Under the pieces are notes generated by a model. It ran no database searches and was not told where the DNA came from. It saw only the letters and a program-made list of their open reading frames with translations. The position numbers and the translations under genes were made by a program. Below are positions 23,876 to 31,879 of a DNA stretch of 64,000 bases, piece after piece. Each line of letters begins with the position of its first letter. Position 1 is the first letter of the stretch. This DNA is from Mycobacterium sp. OAS707 (lineage in GTDB: Bacteria > Actinomycetota > Actinomycetes > Mycobacteriales > Mycobacteriaceae). The stretch spans positions 62,001 to 126,000 of the forward strand of contig NZ_JADBDS010000003.1 of NCBI RefSeq assembly GCF_014873705.1. The letters run 5' to 3'.

Positions 23876-24283
23876 TCAGCGGGTTCGTGTATCGATGACC
23901 AGTTGCGCGTGGCGGCGCGTGCGGTAGTACAGCACCGCCATCGCGACGGCCACCTCCACCGCGGCGATCCCGGTTGCCAGACCCATCAGCGTCGACTGCT
24001 GGCCCATGGACCCCATCTGCATGTGGTGATGATGGGCCGGCATCGGCAGATGCACCGCGATCATCGCGATGTTCATCAAGCCGACCACACACCATGCGCG
24101 CAGCGACCCCTGCGTCCACAGATCGCGCGCGCAGTACACGCAGGCCACGATCATCGCGGCCAGCAGACCACCTGCCAGGGCATTCGACGCGTGCCCCAGC
24201 ATGGCGGCATGCAAGCCCGCTGAACTCAGTGCGAGCACCGCGCACGCCCGTCGCCCGAGGGTGGCGGACGTGGCGGTGAACAT
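23876..24283 (-). CDS. Four-helix membrane protein with His/Met-rich loop
   Basis: A 135-residue membrane protein with four helices. The loop between the third and fourth helices reads MPAHHHHMQMGSMGQQ, a classic copper-binding composition of clustered His and Met. I prefer ATG 24283, with GAGGAG at 24288-24293 on this strand, over the ATG at 24295, which has no ribosome-binding site. The gene lies directly downstream of the copper amine oxidase gene on the same strand, separated by a large inverted repeat. A role in copper supply to that oxidase is inference from composition and position. Confidence 0.75.
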   Translation of the reverse strand: MFTATSATLGRRACAVLALSSAGLHAAMLGHASNALAGGLLAAMIVACVYCARDLWTQGSLRAWCVVGLMNIAMIAVHLPMPAHHHHMQMGSMGQQSTLMGLATGIAAVEVAVAMAVLYYRTRRHAQLVIDTRTR

Positions 24284-24338
24284 CTCACTCCTCATACAGG
24301 TGTAGACACATCGTTCGCGCGAAACTCATCCCTTTCGG

Positions 24339-24401
24339 CGCCGAAACTGTATTCCAGCAGGCCTCCACTCGGACTTTTCCTGCTGGAATACCGTTTCGGC
24401 G
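24339..24401. repeat. Large inverted repeat, probable terminator
   Basis: Two 23-base arms (24339-24361 and 24379-24401) match at 22 of 23 positions when one is reverse-complemented, with a 17-base loop. It starts 11 bases beyond the amine oxidase stop codon on the minus strand. It would make a very stable transcript hairpin that either ends the oxidase message or lowers expression of the downstream His-rich membrane gene. The length is greater than a usual terminator and could also be a small non-autonomous element. Confidence 0.8.
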
Positions 24402-24411
24402 GATCTAGTAG

Positions 24412-26346
24412 TCAATCGTCGCAGCAGTGGGCCTGCGGCGCAGCGGGAACGTTCAGCGCCGGGTTGCGGTCGAAGAACCCCTGCGGCTTGAGCTTGAACC
24501 CCGCGTAGTCCACCGGCATCACGGGCCAGTCCTCCGGGCGCGGGAAATGCGTCAGCCCAAAGGTGTGCCATACGACGATGTCCTCGCCGTCGATGTTGCG
24601 GTCCCCGGCAGTGAATGCGGGCAGGCCCGCACCACCCGGATGCTGGTTGACGAACTGTCCGGCCGAATACCGTTCCGCTGGATCGTATTTCGTGACCCAG
24701 AGGTGCTTGGTGGCAAACGCTGCGCGCTGCGCGATCGAACTGGACGGGTCGGCGAGCAGCACAGGTTGGCCCTCGGGGTACAGCGCGTAGCCGACGTCCT
24801 GGCCCAGCCGGTTCTGTTTGGTCGGGTTCGTGACGTGCCAAACCCGCGCCTTGAGGTTGTCGGCTACCCGCTGCGCCTCCGACTCGCGAGTGAGTTTGGT
24901 CTTCTGCGCGCGGAACGCATTGCCCCACGGGTTGTCCGGGCCCATCGGCACGGGGACCGCGTCGACCTCCTCGACGACGTTGACGTTTCCATCGACCGCC
25001 ATATCCAGCCGTGCCGAGAACAGATGCTGATGGAACGGTGCGCCAAGCCCGGGCGCCATCTCGGTGGCAAAGCCGTCGGGCCCCCGGTACGCCGACGTGA
25101 ACACGATGCCGGTCGCTTTGGCCTCGAGTTGAATCGTGCCGTCGAGGTACAGGTACCAGTAGAACCCGTAGTCGTAGTTGCCGATGGTCAAGAAGAAGGA
25201 GATGACCAGTCGCCTGGAGCGACGGGTCTCGGCCATGCCGTTGAACATGTCGGTGTGCTTCCACAGCACGCCGAAGTCCTCCTCGTGCAGACAGATCGCA
25301 TTCTTCAGCACCTTCGGCTCGCCGTGCTCGTCGGCGATTGTCACGTCGAAATGCTTGATCTCCCCGAGGCAGTCGCAGCCCAACTCGAGCGAGTTCGTGT
25401 AACGGCCGAACAGGTACTCGCCCTGGTCGAAGTAGTTCTGCCAGTAGCGCACCGGCGACGGATCGGCGTAGGGCACCACCATCTCGGCGATCGAGGCGCG
25501 GAAGACCACCGGCCGTCCTCCGATCGCGATCTGATGCAGCGTCAGGCCTTCGCGGATATCGAAGCCAAACCTGAAAGTCCAGTCCGCCCAAGTGATCTGG
25601 TTGCCATCGACGGAGAAGCTCGGGCCCTCGGGCTGGACGATATCGATCGGCTTCAGATCGGTGCGAGCGGGTACTGCGTGCGGTTCGGCGTCCCACTCCC
25701 CTCGTTCGGCGGGCACCGCGAGGTCGAACTCGTCGATGACCTTGGTCACTCGCCGCGCGGTGAGGTCGACGTAGGCGACCACCCCGTCGATGGGGTGCGC
25801 CCACGGCAGGTCGGCCTCGTCGTACTGGTAGAACGCGAGCACGCGCACCACGCGGCGGCCCACCTCGTCCTCGTGTCCGAATACGCCTGCCGACAACGGG
25901 ACCGCGCGCACATCGGTCGGGTTGAGGTTGCGCTTGCGCATCGCGGCCAGCCATTCGGCGCTCTCGAGCAGGAACGCCTCGATGTCCTCGAATTCCTGGT
26001 CGAGGATCGGAACGTGGCCGTCGGCCCCGGCATCGATCGACTGCTGCGTGACGACGCGGTCGCCGGTGATGGACACGACGAGGTCGGCGCCGAGGCCGGT
26101 TGCCCTGTCCAGCAACAAGACTCGGGCACGACGCTCGATCGGGTCGCCGGGCGAGAAGGCCAGCACGGTTTCCTTGTGCGGCTCCTCGAGTGCGGTGTAG
26201 ACGAATCGGACGCTCTCGCCGAGTAGGCCGTGGGCGTCGACGATGCGGCGCACCGCACGGATCTCGTCGGCGGTCAACGGCGTCAGCGGGTGATCCGGTG
26301 CCGCAGATGCGGTTTGGTCGACGGTCTCGACGGTGGCTGTGCTCAT
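24412..26346 (-). CDS. Copper-containing primary amine oxidase (topaquinone)
   Basis: A 644-residue copper amine oxidase. Visible features are the topaquinone precursor Tyr in the N-Y-D motif (Y391 in TIGNYDYGF), the catalytic-base aspartate in NYFDQGEY (D307), and copper histidines H439 and H441 in PFHQHLF, with a third His expected near the C-terminus (THFPRPEDW). It oxidises a primary amine to an aldehyde, releasing ammonia and hydrogen peroxide; phenethylamine/tyramine-type substrates are typical of actinobacterial members. The ATG at 26346 overlaps the permease stop. With the permease, aldehyde dehydrogenase and IclR regulator nearby it forms an amine degradation locus. No signal peptide, so probably cytosolic. 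Confidence 0.95.
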   Translation of the reverse strand: MSTATVETVDQTASAAPDHPLTPLTADEIRAVRRIVDAHGLLGESVRFVYTALEEPHKETVLAFSPGDPIERRARVLLLDRATGLGADLVVSITGDRVVTQQSIDAGADGHVPILDQEFEDIEAFLLESAEWLAAMRKRNLNPTDVRAVPLSAGVFGHEDEVGRRVVRVLAFYQYDEADLPWAHPIDGVVAYVDLTARRVTKVIDEFDLAVPAERGEWDAEPHAVPARTDLKPIDIVQPEGPSFSVDGNQITWADWTFRFGFDIREGLTLHQIAIGGRPVVFRASIAEMVVPYADPSPVRYWQNYFDQGEYLFGRYTNSLELGCDCLGEIKHFDVTIADEHGEPKVLKNAICLHEEDFGVLWKHTDMFNGMAETRRSRRLVISFFLTIGNYDYGFYWYLYLDGTIQLEAKATGIVFTSAYRGPDGFATEMAPGLGAPFHQHLFSARLDMAVDGNVNVVEEVDAVPVPMGPDNPWGNAFRAQKTKLTRESEAQRVADNLKARVWHVTNPTKQNRLGQDVGYALYPEGQPVLLADPSSSIAQRAAFATKHLWVTKYDPAERYSAGQFVNQHPGGAGLPAFTAGDRNIDGEDIVVWHTFGLTHFPRPEDWPVMPVDYAGFKLKPQGFFDRNPALNVPAAPQAHCCDD

Positions 26347-27794
26347 CGGGTGTACTCCTTTTCGATCGAAGGACGGCCGGCGTGCGGTCGCAGCGCCGCC
26401 AGTACGGCGCCACCTGCGAACGTGCCGACCAGCAGCACGCCGATCACGGCGGCCGTGGTGCTCGAGCCGCCGACGAGCAGCGGCAGGTTGACGGCGGTCA
26501 TCACGAGTAGGACGGCGAGCCCGACCAATCCGAGGCCAGGCGCGACGAGGGTGTGCCAGGTTCTGGTGTCGACCTTGCTGCGACGGAAGTACACGACGAC
26601 CGCGACGGACGTCAGCGTCATCAGCGCGATGATGCCCACCGACGAGATCCCGACGAACCAGGCGAACACCTGAGTGACGGGATCGAGGCCGGCCAGCGCC
26701 GACGCGACGACGAGGACGAGCGCCGAAACGGTCTGCACTGCCGACGCCACGTGGGGCGAGGCATGCCTGGTGTGGCTGCGGCCGCACTTCGACGGCAGGG
26801 CCGCGGTGTTGCCGAGCGAAAAGACATAGCGCGCAAGCACATTGTGGAATGACAGCAGCGCGGCGAAGAGGCTGGTGATCAAGAAGATCTGGACGAGGTC
26901 GCCCGCGATGGAGCCGACATAACGGGTCGCGGTCTCGGTCAACATGCCCTCGGGATTGTCGGTTGCGAGCTTGACTGCGCCGTCATCTCCCCACGCGCTG
27001 ACCAGCGCCCAGCTCGACAGCGCATAGAAGCCGCCGATGAGCAGCAGTGCCAGATACGTCGCGCGTGGAATGGTGCGCGCCGGGTCGCGCGCCTCGTCGC
27101 GGAACACGGCCGTCGCTTCGAAACCGATGTAACCGGCCAGCGCGAAGATCAGTGCGATGCCCGGCGCGCCGGTGAAGAACTTGCCGGGATCGAAAGCTGC
27201 CGTGGATATTCCGTGGTCGCCGCCGTGGCCGATCACGGCCAGGTTGATCACCATCACGATGCCGACCTCACAGATCAGCAGAACACCGAGCACCTTGCCC
27301 GACAATTCGATATGCCGATACCCGAGTGTCGCGACCACGGCCATCATCGCCAGGCCGTAGACGTACCACGGCACCGACGGGCCACCGTGGGACGTGACGA
27401 GCTCATTGATCGCCGCGCCCACATAGCCGTAGACCCCGCCCTGCACCGCGGTATACGACAGCAGCGCGAGGAACGCGGCACCGAGCCCCAGGTGCCTGCC
27501 TAATCCGTGACCGACGTAGGTGTAGAACGCGCCCGCGCCGGGCACGTGTCGGGCCATCGCGGTGAAGCCGACCGCGAACAGGATCAGGACCGCGGTGCAC
27601 ACCAGATAAGACGCCGGGTAGGCGGCGCCGTTCCCGGCGGCGATCCCGATCGGGAAGGTTCCGGCGACGACGGTCAGCGGCGCGGCTGCCGCCACGACCA
27701 TGAAGACGATCGCGGCCGGGCCGAGCCGGCCTGCGAGGCGGTGGGGTTCGCGATCACGGACCTGCGGTCCGGATGCGAGGGCATCTGTTGTCAT
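26343..27794 (-). CDS. APC-superfamily amino acid/amine permease
   Basis: A 483-residue transporter with about 12 membrane helices and the APC-family start (LGPAAIVFMVVAAAAPL). It includes the conserved GAGAFYTYVGHGLG helix 2-3 segment and GFEATAVFRDEARDPARTIPRA. It overlaps the amine oxidase gene by 4 bases (ATGA), so uptake and oxidation are coupled. The likely cargo is therefore a primary amine or its amino acid precursor. An inverted pair of the AATGAGAAT motif lies 66-96 bases before its start. Confidence 0.92.
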   Translation of the reverse strand: MTTDALASGPQVRDREPHRLAGRLGPAAIVFMVVAAAAPLTVVAGTFPIGIAAGNGAAYPASYLVCTAVLILFAVGFTAMARHVPGAGAFYTYVGHGLGRHLGLGAAFLALLSYTAVQGGVYGYVGAAINELVTSHGGPSVPWYVYGLAMMAVVATLGYRHIELSGKVLGVLLICEVGIVMVINLAVIGHGGDHGISTAAFDPGKFFTGAPGIALIFALAGYIGFEATAVFRDEARDPARTIPRATYLALLLIGGFYALSSWALVSAWGDDGAVKLATDNPEGMLTETATRYVGSIAGDLVQIFLITSLFAALLSFHNVLARYVFSLGNTAALPSKCGRSHTRHASPHVASAVQTVSALVLVVASALAGLDPVTQVFAWFVGISSVGIIALMTLTSVAVVVYFRRSKVDTRTWHTLVAPGLGLVGLAVLLVMTAVNLPLLVGGSSTTAAVIGVLLVGTFAGGAVLAALRPHAGRPSIEKEYTR

Positions 27795-27859
27795 GGCAAT
27801 CAGGCTTTCGTCTCGGATCGGGTTGTGGGTTGCGGCGTCATGAAGCTTGAAATGAATGA

Positions 27860-27890
27860 AATGAGAATGGTTTCGGGGTGAATTCTCATT
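27860..27890. promoter_or_regulatory. Inverted AATGAGAAT/ATTCTCATT pair upstream of the permease
   Basis: AATGAGAAT (27860-27868) and its exact complement ATTCTCATT (27882-27890) are separated by 13 bases, giving a 31-bp dyad in the gap between the aldehyde dehydrogenase stop and the permease start. The same 9-mer recurs three times upstream of the aldehyde dehydrogenase. It is a likely regulator-binding site shared by the locus. Confidence 0.7.
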
Positions 27891-27905
27891 TGACGGCGTT
27901 TGGGG

Positions 27906-29408
27906 TTAGAGGGCCATATTGACGGCCTTCGTCTGCGTGTATTCGGCGATCGCTCCCTCACCGAGTTCACGGCCCCAGCCCGATTGTTTGTAGCCGCCGA
28001 ATGGCAGGGCGGTATCGAATGCGTTATGGCAATTGATCCACACCGTGCCCGCCTTGATCTGGGCGGCGACCTCGTGGGCGGTCGACACGTCGCGGGTCCA
28101 TACGCTGGCGGCCAGCCCGTACGGGGTGTCGTTGGCGGCCGCACGCACACCCTGCTCGCGGTTGAACGGGATCGCGACGGCAACCGGCCCGAAGATCTCC
28201 TCGCGGTACACGCTGAAGTCGGGTCGCACGTCGACGAGCAGGCTGGGCTGGACGTAGAACCCGGTGTCGCCGTGCCGGGCGCCGCCGGCCAGCGCACGGG
28301 CGCCGTCGGCGACGCCGGCGTCGAGATATCCGGTGACCTTCGTCAGCTGTTCGCGCGAGACCAACGGCCCGATGTCGTTGGTCGGGTCCAGCCCCGGGCC
28401 GATTCTCTGCGCACGCGCGAGTTCGGCCACGCCCTGCGTGAACTCGTCGAAGATACGGTCCTCGACGAGGAGCCGGGTGCCCGCCGTGCAGGTCTGGCCG
28501 TGGTTGAACAGGAAGCCGCTGGCCGCACCCGGAATCGCTGCATCCAGGTCGGCGTCGGCGAACACCACCTGCGGGCTCTTGCCGCCGAGTTCCAGCGAGA
28601 CCTTCTTCAGGTTGCCTGACGCGGCGTTGACGATCTTGCGGCCGACCTCGGTCGACCCGGTGAACGCGACCTTATCGACGTCCGGATGCGCCGACAGCGC
28701 CGCACCGACGTCACCGAACCCGGTGAGCACGTTGACAACTCCGTCCGGCACGCCGGCCTCGGCGATGACCTCGGCGAGCAGCAGCGCGGTCAGTGGCGTC
28801 TGTTCGGCGGGCTTGAGGATCACGGTGTTACCGCACGCGAGCGCGGGTGCGACTTTGAACGCCGCCATCACCAGCGGAAAGTTCCACGGGATGATCTGCG
28901 CACACACGCCGACGGGCTCGCGCAGCGTGAAGGCGTGGAACCGGCCGCCCGGCGCCCACGGCACCGACACTCCGATGGTGCGGCCTTCGATCTTGGTGGC
29001 CCAGCCGGCGTAGTAGTAGAAGATCTCCGCGGCCCATGTCACGTCGACGGCCCTGGCGACAGCGACCGACTTTCCGTTGTCGAGTGTTTCCAGTTGCGCG
29101 AATTGGTCGGCGCGGGACGTGATGCCGTCGGCGATCCGCCAGATCATCTGCTGCCGCTGGGCCGGGGTGAGCGCTGGCCAGGGCCCGTCGTCGAATGCGC
29201 GCCGCGCCGCCCGCACAGCCTTCTCGACGTCCTCAGGCCCGCCGTGCGGCACGGTCGTGATGACCGCTTCGGTGGCGGGGTCGACGGTCTCGAAGCGGCG
29301 GCCGGAAAGCGCGTCGACCCACTGGCCGTCGACGAACATCTGCTTGGGCGCAGACACGAATTCGACGACGCGCGGATCAAGCATGGTGGCTTCGGCGGCA
29401 ATAGTCAT
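27906..29408 (-). CDS. NAD(P)-dependent aldehyde dehydrogenase
   Basis: A 500-residue aldehyde dehydrogenase with the catalytic cysteine C307 in GQTCTAGTR, the general base E273 in ELGGKSP, PWNFP in the cofactor site and GSTEVG in the Rossmann region. It would oxidise the aldehyde made by the amine oxidase to an acid, for example phenylacetaldehyde to phenylacetate. It is transcribed toward the permease and amine oxidase, with a 111-base gap in between that holds a dyad site. Divergent from the second permease, with a 231-base control region between them. Confidence 0.94.
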   Translation of the reverse strand: MTIAAEATMLDPRVVEFVSAPKQMFVDGQWVDALSGRRFETVDPATEAVITTVPHGGPEDVEKAVRAARRAFDDGPWPALTPAQRQQMIWRIADGITSRADQFAQLETLDNGKSVAVARAVDVTWAAEIFYYYAGWATKIEGRTIGVSVPWAPGGRFHAFTLREPVGVCAQIIPWNFPLVMAAFKVAPALACGNTVILKPAEQTPLTALLLAEVIAEAGVPDGVVNVLTGFGDVGAALSAHPDVDKVAFTGSTEVGRKIVNAASGNLKKVSLELGGKSPQVVFADADLDAAIPGAASGFLFNHGQTCTAGTRLLVEDRIFDEFTQGVAELARAQRIGPGLDPTNDIGPLVSREQLTKVTGYLDAGVADGARALAGGARHGDTGFYVQPSLLVDVRPDFSVYREEIFGPVAVAIPFNREQGVRAAANDTPYGLAASVWTRDVSTAHEVAAQIKAGTVWINCHNAFDTALPFGGYKQSGWGRELGEGAIAEYTQTKAVNMAL

Positions 29409-29456
29409 GCGGGCAAAAGTAACGCCGTGTTGTGAGTGAAGTCACTACTTATTTCG

Positions 29457-29584
29457 AATGGGAATTCGGCGAATTCACATTCTCATTCCAAATGCGCGCT
29501 GATTCTCATTCCACGCGTCGGTTCAGCCCTGTTGGCGTGCAATATCCGGCGGTTAGCAGCTGGACGATGATCGTGATTCTCATT
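29457..29584. promoter_or_regulatory. Repeated ATTCTCATT sites between aldehyde dehydrogenase and permease/IclR
   Basis: Exact ATTCTCATT occurs at 29479-29487, 29502-29510 and 29576-29584, and a one-mismatch copy in the opposite orientation (AATGGGAAT) is at 29457-29465. The first two exact copies are 23 bases apart. Together with the dyad at 27860-27890 this gives five exact copies in two promoter regions of one pathway. The IclR regulator encoded at 31085 is the nearest candidate binder. Confidence 0.72.
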
Positions 29585-29639
29585 TGACGATCCGCAAAGT
29601 TAACGTCCAGACGGCGGTGGACGCGGGAGGATGGGCGAC

Positions 29640-31088
29640 GTGCGGCCGATCAGAAGCAGCTCACCGGTCTCGGGCCTGCGACGTGGACAGTTGTCGTTCG
29701 CGCAGGTCTTGGGTCAGTCGGTGTCTGCGGTCGCGCCTTCGGCGGTCATGGTGACGCTGCCCGCGCTGGTGATCCCGGCTGCGGGTGGCTGGACTCTCGG
29801 CGTGTTCGTCGTCACGGCGCTGCTGATGGCGGCCGTCGGCTATTGCGTCGGCCAATTCGCCACCCGCATGGTCGCGGTCAGCGGGCTCTACAGCTACACG
29901 GTCAAGGGCCTCGGCCCTGGAGCAGGGATCGCCGCGGGCTGGTCGCTGGTTGTCGGATACGCGGCGGCGGCGATGGCCAGTTCCGTCGGCGCGGCGAATT
30001 ACCTCGCCGCACTGCTGAGCCGGCTCGGCGTGCCGAGCGGCGCGGCGACGATCACCGTGCTCGCTCTTGTCGTCGGCGCGGTGGCACTGACGTTGATGAT
30101 CCGGGGTATTCGATTGTCCGCCAGGATCTCCCTGACCGTCGAGGTGTTTGCGATCGTGGTCGCGGCGGTGGTGTTGGTGATCGCATTCGGCGGCTCGATC
30201 GCCGGTGGCCGCGCTCCGCCCGATGCGGCTGAGGGGCAGTCACATTCGGCACTCGGCTTCGCTCTGCTGCTGGCGATCACGTCGTTCGTCGGCTTCGAAA
30301 GCGCGGGGACGGTGGCCCGCGAGGCCCGCAAGCCGTTCGTCACCGTGCCCCGCGCCATTCGGTGGACGCCCATCGCCGTCGGCCTGCTCTACGTCTTCGC
30401 CGCAGCCATGCAGTCGACCCAAACCATCAGGGCGGGAATCGGTTCCGTGCCGATTGTGCTGACACTGCCCGCCGGCGCGGGCGCGGGTTCGACGGCGTTG
30501 TCCATCGCGATGGAACTCGGCATCACGGCATCATGGTTCGCGTGCATCATCGGTTCGACGACCGCGCTGTCGCGCACCTTGTTCGCGATGGGCCGCGAGG
30601 GGGTGGTGCCCGGGGTCGTCGGCAGCACCAATCGCCGCTTCCACACGCCGCATGTCGCGCTCCTGCTCGCGATGCCGGTCATCGTGGTGGTGCCGCTGGT
30701 CTACCTGTGGGTGACCGGGTCGAGCAGAGAAGCGCTGATCGGACTGCTCGCGGTGTCGGCGCACGGGTATGTCGGCGCGTATCTGTTGGTGTGCCTGGCG
30801 ACGCCGGCGTTCCTGCGTCGCATCGGCGAGCTGACCCGACTGCCGCTGGTGATCGGTGTCGCGACAGCGGTGCTGATGATCACGATAATCGTTTGGGCCG
30901 CATTGACATTGGAGTCGCCGGTGTGGATCGCGACCGCCGTATATGGCGGGCTGCTTGCCGCAGGATTTGCGCTGTACGCATTCCGGCTGCGGCGGGTGCC
31001 TGGACTGAGCGAGCGGGTCGGGGTGTTCGACGAGACAACCGAGGGCGACCTGCTCGCCGACTACAACCCCTGGATGGTACGGCGATGA
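29640..31088 (+). CDS. APC-superfamily permease
   Basis: A 482-residue transporter with about 12 membrane helices. It has the APC signature around VLGQSVSAVAPSAVMVTLPA and the conserved FVGFESAGTVAREARKP segment. I prefer GTG 29640 because GGGAGG at 29625-29630 is 9 bases away, whereas the in-frame ATG at 29631 touches that site. It overlaps the IclR regulator gene by 4 bases. Divergent from the aldehyde dehydrogenase and sharing its repeated control sites, so it is probably a second importer for the same amine or a related amino acid. Confidence 0.9.
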   Translation: MRPIRSSSPVSGLRRGQLSFAQVLGQSVSAVAPSAVMVTLPALVIPAAGGWTLGVFVVTALLMAAVGYCVGQFATRMVAVSGLYSYTVKGLGPGAGIAAGWSLVVGYAAAAMASSVGAANYLAALLSRLGVPSGAATITVLALVVGAVALTLMIRGIRLSARISLTVEVFAIVVAAVVLVIAFGGSIAGGRAPPDAAEGQSHSALGFALLLAITSFVGFESAGTVAREARKPFVTVPRAIRWTPIAVGLLYVFAAAMQSTQTIRAGIGSVPIVLTLPAGAGAGSTALSIAMELGITASWFACIIGSTTALSRTLFAMGREGVVPGVVGSTNRRFHTPHVALLLAMPVIVVVPLVYLWVTGSSREALIGLLAVSAHGYVGAYLLVCLATPAFLRRIGELTRLPLVIGVATAVLMITIIVWAALTLESPVWIATAVYGGLLAAGFALYAFRLRRVPGLSERVGVFDETTEGDLLADYNPWMVRR

Positions 31089-31801
31089 GCCCGGCCGACG
31101 GCAGTCTGTCGGGTCGGCAGCCGAAGGCGGTGCAGAGTGCGCTGCGCGTGCTGGAGGAGGTGGCGCGGGCCGGCGTTGGTGTAACGGCCAAAGAGATCGC
31201 GGAGAACCTTTCCATGCCGTCGGCGACCGCGTATCGGCTGCTGAATCTGCTTGTGGCTGACGGGTATATCGTCCGGCTGCCCGACCTGTCCGGCTTCTCG
31301 CTCGGACATCGGATGGGTGTGCTGATCGATGCGGCGGTCGCGCCGACGGTGTGTACGGCCGCGCGTGAGGTGCTCGCCGAAGTGCGGCTATCCGTGCGGT
31401 TCGGCGTGCATCTGTTCTACTTCACCAACACCGCCGTGCGCGCCGCGGATCTGGACAGTGAGTTTCCGCCGCCCGTCGACGAGGCGACACTGAACAGGAA
31501 TCTGCATCGTTCCGCCGTCGGCAGGCTGCTGTTGGCCGAGAAGCAGGATCTCGCCGGTTTGGCGCCGGTCAGCGACGAGTTACTGGCCCGGCTCGACGAT
31601 GTGCGGCAAAACGGGTTCGCCACGCAGACCGGCGAGCTTCGCGAGGACTGCGCATGCGTCGCGGTTCCAGTCAGGGCACCCGCCGGCGGACTGGTCGCGG
31701 CGTTGAGCATGTCGGGCCGCTCAGACCAGGATGTGTTGTTGGCCAAGCAAGTACCGGCACTGAACGAGTGCGCGAAACGGCTGAGCCCCCTACTGGCCTA
31801 G
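31085..31801 (+). CDS. IclR-family transcriptional regulator
   Basis: A 238-residue IclR-type regulator. The N-terminal winged helix is at about residues 12-68 (VTAKEIAENLSMPSATAYRLLNLLV), and the C-terminal effector domain contains HRSAVGRLLLAE and the EDCACVAVPV stretch. IclR proteins bind small acids or aldehydes and control catabolic operons. Its ATG lies inside the permease stop (ATGA), so it is co-expressed with the permease. It is the only regulator in the amine locus, hence the prime candidate for the ATTCTCATT sites. That link is inference. Confidence 0.9.
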   Translation: MSPADGSLSGRQPKAVQSALRVLEEVARAGVGVTAKEIAENLSMPSATAYRLLNLLVADGYIVRLPDLSGFSLGHRMGVLIDAAVAPTVCTAAREVLAEVRLSVRFGVHLFYFTNTAVRAADLDSEFPPPVDEATLNRNLHRSAVGRLLLAEKQDLAGLAPVSDELLARLDDVRQNGFATQTGELREDCACVAVPVRAPAGGLVAALSMSGRSDQDVLLAKQVPALNECAKRLSPLLA

Positions 31802-31879
31802 TTGCGCCTGACGCATTCACTCTGCATTGACGGCGGTGCCCACTCGAACTTCCGCGCCGTGGACGCAGAGTCAACGAGA

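Noticed and set aside
24326..26787. Long alternative frames on both strands across the amine oxidase gene
   Set aside because: Only the frame 24412-26346 on minus contains the N-Y-D topaquinone and copper-binding motifs; the others are arginine-rich shadows.
29457..29584. ATTCTCATT repeats as a CRISPR array
   Set aside because: The repeats are only 9 bp, irregularly spaced and in both orientations, with no cas genes.
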